From Punica granatum (taxonomy: Eukaryota > Streptophyta > Magnoliopsida > Myrtales > Lythraceae): a stretch of DNA of 64,000 nt. Positions 60,831 through 64,000 of the stretch are shown here, one piece after another. The notes under the pieces are model-generated. The model was not told where the DNA came from, did no database searches, and saw only the letters and a list, made by a program, of their open reading frames with translations. How positions within the stretch are numbered: the first letter of the stretch is position 1; each line of letters starts with the position of its first letter. The stretch spans positions 19,430,568-19,494,567 of the forward strand of contig NC_045134.1 in NCBI RefSeq assembly GCF_007655135.1, written 5' to 3'. The position numbers were made by a program, and so were the translations under genes.

Positions 60831-63750
60831 TGTCAAATTGAAGGTGCTTTGAGGAATCGGTCCCACGAGTTGGTTATCTGAGAGATTCAAATAGGAGAGC
60901 GACAAAAGATCTGCCAAACCTCTAGGGATCTCCCCGTTGAGTTTGTTTGAGGAGAGATCTCCGATTAATTCTGCGATTTCTCTTACGAAGAAATTCCTCA
61001 AGTAGCCGATGGCCATGAACACAGTCAGATTTCTCACCAACTTAATCTCGATCCCTTTCAGGACCACCATAACAGAATCTTGACAGGTTTGAATTCCCTG
61101 ACCTTAGTTCACCTGCATGTACTGTAAACCGCTTCTCGCTTCATTCTTCATGTCTATAAAGTTGGCAGTGTAGTTAGCCGGAAGAGGACCATAAAAGCAA
61201 TCGTCAGAGAAGTAAAAAATGTGTAATTTTGGGAAGGGATGATTATTCTTCTTGGAACTCTTAATCAGACCACTAAGCTTGTTGGATCTCAAATTGAGCA
61301 TTTGCAAATTCGGAAGAGTTTTCAATGAATAAAGGAAGTGGCCCTCCAACTCATTTCTGCTAAGATCCAAAACTTCCAAATTCTTGCAATTTGGCAAAGA
61401 TCACGGCAAGGTGCCTCCAAGTCAATTTTGAATCAACTGAATTGTTGATGCGGCAAAAGACTTGACAAATCGGTACCTGGAGAAAAATAGGTTCTGACGA
61501 CCCTATTTCGAAGGAAACGGCCTCCGGAGCAAAACTCACTGCTTTGCTGTGATTTTTCGATATTTAAGGCAAATTCCATCGTTTAGGGCCTCAAACAGGC
61601 AATTTATGTTAATTAGGGTGTTTTTGCAAATTTTGGAAAAATTTAGTTCTTTTACGCAATTTAGGTTTATTAATACCTATTTAAGACTTCTGTAAGCCCT
61701 AGGGCAAAGGGAGTCGTCTTTTCAGATTATTAATAAAATTCAGAGCTTTCTTGCTTTGTCCAATCTCGGATCGATTCGAGTTTGATGCTTATTTCCTGGT
61801 ATTCGTAGAATCAACAGGTATAGAAGGTTGTAGTTCCGGTATTCGTGCGCGAATCAACGGGTCTGTGACGGTTACACGCGTTGTACGCTGCGTCAATTGT
61901 CCTCAAGTCGTTTTCCCCAACAAATATCTATGGTATATGACTAACAAGCTTATTTTCTTGGAGGTCCAATACTGAAAGAGTTAATTTTATGAAACAGTGA
62001 GGAACTGAGCTGGTCAAGTTAAAATTGTTATTGGCTATGTCGATGAACTCAGCACTTGGATCTCAGAAAAAGTTTATCGACAGCTGTCTAGAAAAGTGGT
62101 TGTTGGAGAGTATGAAGTAATTGAGCGTAGGAGGGAGGGAAATTTCATTAAGGAACCCATGAAACTTGTTTGACTGCAAATCTAGATACTCCAAACTGTT
62201 GAGGGTAGCATTTAACCACCAGTGTGAAAAGGTGTCATGTATTCCATTGTGACGGACAACAAAAATTGCCAAGCTTGTACAGTTTGCTAAAGATTGAGGC
62301 AATGGACCTTGAAATAAATTGTTCTCCAAGTACAAATTTTGGAGACTGCTTAAGTTTCCCAAACATATGGGAATGGTGCCATTGAGTTCGTTATCTGAGA
62401 GGTCTAGAACTTGCACTGAATTCAGTTGGCATATTGAAGATGGAATCTATCCAGTGAAATTGTCGGACGATAGGTCTAAGACTCCCAGTTGCGCCCTCCC
62501 TACTCTCCCAACCCATTCAGGAATTTTCCCACTAATCATGTTTCTGGAAAGGTACAACTCTACTAGTTCTTCTTGAGTGAAATATGGGAACTCGATCAAG
62601 TTGACGCCATGCAGATACAACCCTTAAAGCCTTGGGAAGGAACAGTTCCCATTGTTCGGAAGCATTACAGTAAGGTTCTGCGAAAGCTCAAGGGACTCGA
62701 GATTCTTAAGCTGTGCAAATATTTCAAAGTCCAAGTTGAGGTTGATACCACCAAGGGCCAAGGAGGATAAACAGTAAAGGTTTCCCAGTGTTGGTGGTAC
62801 CGAACCAGTAAATTGATTGTCTGAGAGGTCCAAAGAATACATGGATGTCAGATTTCCCACCGACACAGGAATTGCTCCCTGGAACTTCGTCCTGTGTACA
62901 ACCAAGGAGACGAGTGGACCGGTCCAGTTTGTTTTGGGGAGGGTGCCGGTTAGATTAGAATTTAGAGAAAGAGAAAGGCTGCGGAGGTTCGGGAGATGGA
63001 AGATGTTGATGGGGAATATCCCTCGAACAGAGCAGTTATAGGGACTTAGAGATGTCAGAGTGGAAGAGAGGTTCGTAAGAAAAACCGGAGAGATTGTAGA
63101 CATGTTGACACCATCAAGAAAAAGTCTTCTTAGCTGAGTCAGATTATGTTCGAGCCATCTGAAACTACAATCATCATCTATTGTTAGGTCATAGTTGTCA
63201 GAGACTGAGTTTAACTAGCTTTGAAAGGGGAGATATCATCTCCAGAGGAATGATCCCTTGGAAAGAAGAACCGGAGAGATCGAGATGTGTGATTCGAGTA
63301 AAGGTACCAAACCTGGGGGGTATTCGTGAGCCGTAGAAATCGTTACCATCGAGACTGAGCCATCGAAGATCCCGGAGCAAGAAGAGGGTGCTGTTGCAAT
63401 GGATGGCTCCTCTGAGCCAACTGCAACTGAGGTCAAGGCCGATCACATGATTTCTGGACGTGGCATGTGACCCCATCCCACGAGCAGCAACTGCTGCCGT
63501 TCTTCCACAAGGACGTCGTCGAATGTGAAGTGATGGAGTGGAGCCCATCACAGTAGTATCCAGAGGCATCCTCTGCGATGATGAATGAGTTACTCAACTG
63601 AAGAAGAGCATCACACTCACGGCTATGGCTCAAATTATAATGTCAGGTTAACGCGGTGAGAACAGTAGCTGATACGGAAAGGTGGTGTAAAATCATAAGA
63701 AAAGCTGAGAAGAGGAAGAGGAAGGGGAAGACCGGAACATCTCCCATCAT
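60822..63750 (-). pseudogene. Second RLP, pseudogene
   Basis: Same layout as the intact RLP. ATG at 63750 starts a leader (MMGDVPVFPFLFLFSAF) that meets TGA at 63643-63645. Then come SRECDALLQLSNSF and SCCSWDGVTC, a frameshift near 63445, HVIGLDLSCSWLRGAI, LRR blocks at 63103-62624, 62600-62063 and 61397-61104, and the last LRRs near 61070-60822 ([28 protein letters not shown]). Stops interrupt it near 63195, 62625, 62450, 62060 and 61104. Between AELIGDL and SSNKLNGE about 34 residues present in the intact gene are deleted. The membrane span and tail are lost. A solo LTR is inserted at 61446-61895. It has one copy of the 48-residue unit that the intact gene has four times. Confidence 0.93.
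61446..61895 (+). mobile_element. Solo LTR, 450 bp, in the RLP pseudogene
   Basis: Begins TGATGCGGC and ends GCTGCGTCA, with the perfect 5-bp target duplication ATTGT (61441-61445 and 61896-61900). Removing it restores the RLP reading order around 'ttgtcctcaagtc', matching 46290 of the intact gene. A polyadenylation-like AATAAA (near 61733) in the body fits the R region of an LTR in plus orientation. No internal sequence remains. Confidence 0.87.
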
Positions 63751-64000
63751 ATTGTCTTGTTAGTAATACTGAGTGATGAGGAAATTTTGTGTGGGGATGG
63801 AATGAATTATATAATTTCATCCCTTAATTTTAAATGGTCGCTGGTTCCTTCGACTCCGCCAACCGTTGCTTCCTCCTAAATCAACCGCAAGTCATTAAGT
63901 CAACCCAAGATCCACTCTTTATTTTCCACCTTTTAATTAAAAAGTGAGGTCCATAGGTCATCAGGCGAGGGCTTATGTACCCCTTTTCAATGCTGGCTAG
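63751..64000. other. Upstream region of RLP pseudogene
   Basis: Shares 'aatgatgagg'-type leader words and 'atttcatcccttaa' with the upstream region of the intact RLP (48590-48650). Nothing else recognised before the window ends. Confidence 0.5.

Overview
The window is nuclear DNA from a flowering plant, almost certainly a dicot. It has introns with GT/GC-AG borders, a plant receptor-like protein, kiwellin, ETO1 and F-box/FBD sequences, and CACTA, Helitron, TRIM and Copia/Gypsy elements. The composition is AT-rich and repeat-rich. I lean towards Myrtales but cannot prove it. Only one long gene looks intact: a leucine-rich-repeat receptor-like protein (RLP) on the minus strand at 45221-48571. 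Nearly every other recognisable gene is a fragment or is broken by stops or frameshifts.

Layout. 0.16-4.2 kb: 3' exons of a protein kinase-like gene with an in-frame TAG. 5.4-9.05 kb (minus): the 3' half of an ETO1-type TPR gene, broken, fused at about 9050 to a partial copy of an F-box/FBD gene (9.05-10.1 kb) whose fuller but also broken copy lies at 37.6-39.8 kb. 10.4-18.1 kb: three damaged kiwellin (ripening-related protein) copies, a Copia reverse-transcriptase scrap, and a roughly 2.8-kb element that splits the third kiwellin copy. A second copy of that element lies at 21.2-24.7 kb, and a Helitron with good ends at 19.3-20.4 kb lies between them.

25.34-34.42 kb: a 9.1-kb non-autonomous CACTA transposon with TTT target duplications. 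Nested in it are a 408-bp TRIM, a 645-bp solo LTR and a 4.55-kb LTR-like block, each with its own perfect 5-bp target duplication. A U6 snRNA-like pseudogene sits just outside its right end. 37.6-39.8 kb: F-box/FBD pseudogene. 39.8-43.6 kb: mostly featureless.

43.6-63.8 kb: an RLP locus. An intact RLP is followed (in its own direction) by a 1.4-kb downstream segment. This segment recurs in several direct partial copies up to 60.8 kb, interspersed with RLP scraps, a 2.1-kb internally deleted LTR retrotransposon and a related LTR remnant. The array ends in a second RLP, now a pseudogene (60.8-63.75 kb), that carries a 450-bp solo LTR. This looks like a decaying tandem array of a defence-receptor family. 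The working RLP has itself grown by tandem duplication of a 48-residue double-LRR unit.

No unified new molecular system stands out. The most informative structures are the nested transposon stack with exact target duplications, the RLP array with its LRR expansion, the chimeric pseudogene junction, and a short conserved exon-like reading frame repeated in the RLP downstream segments.
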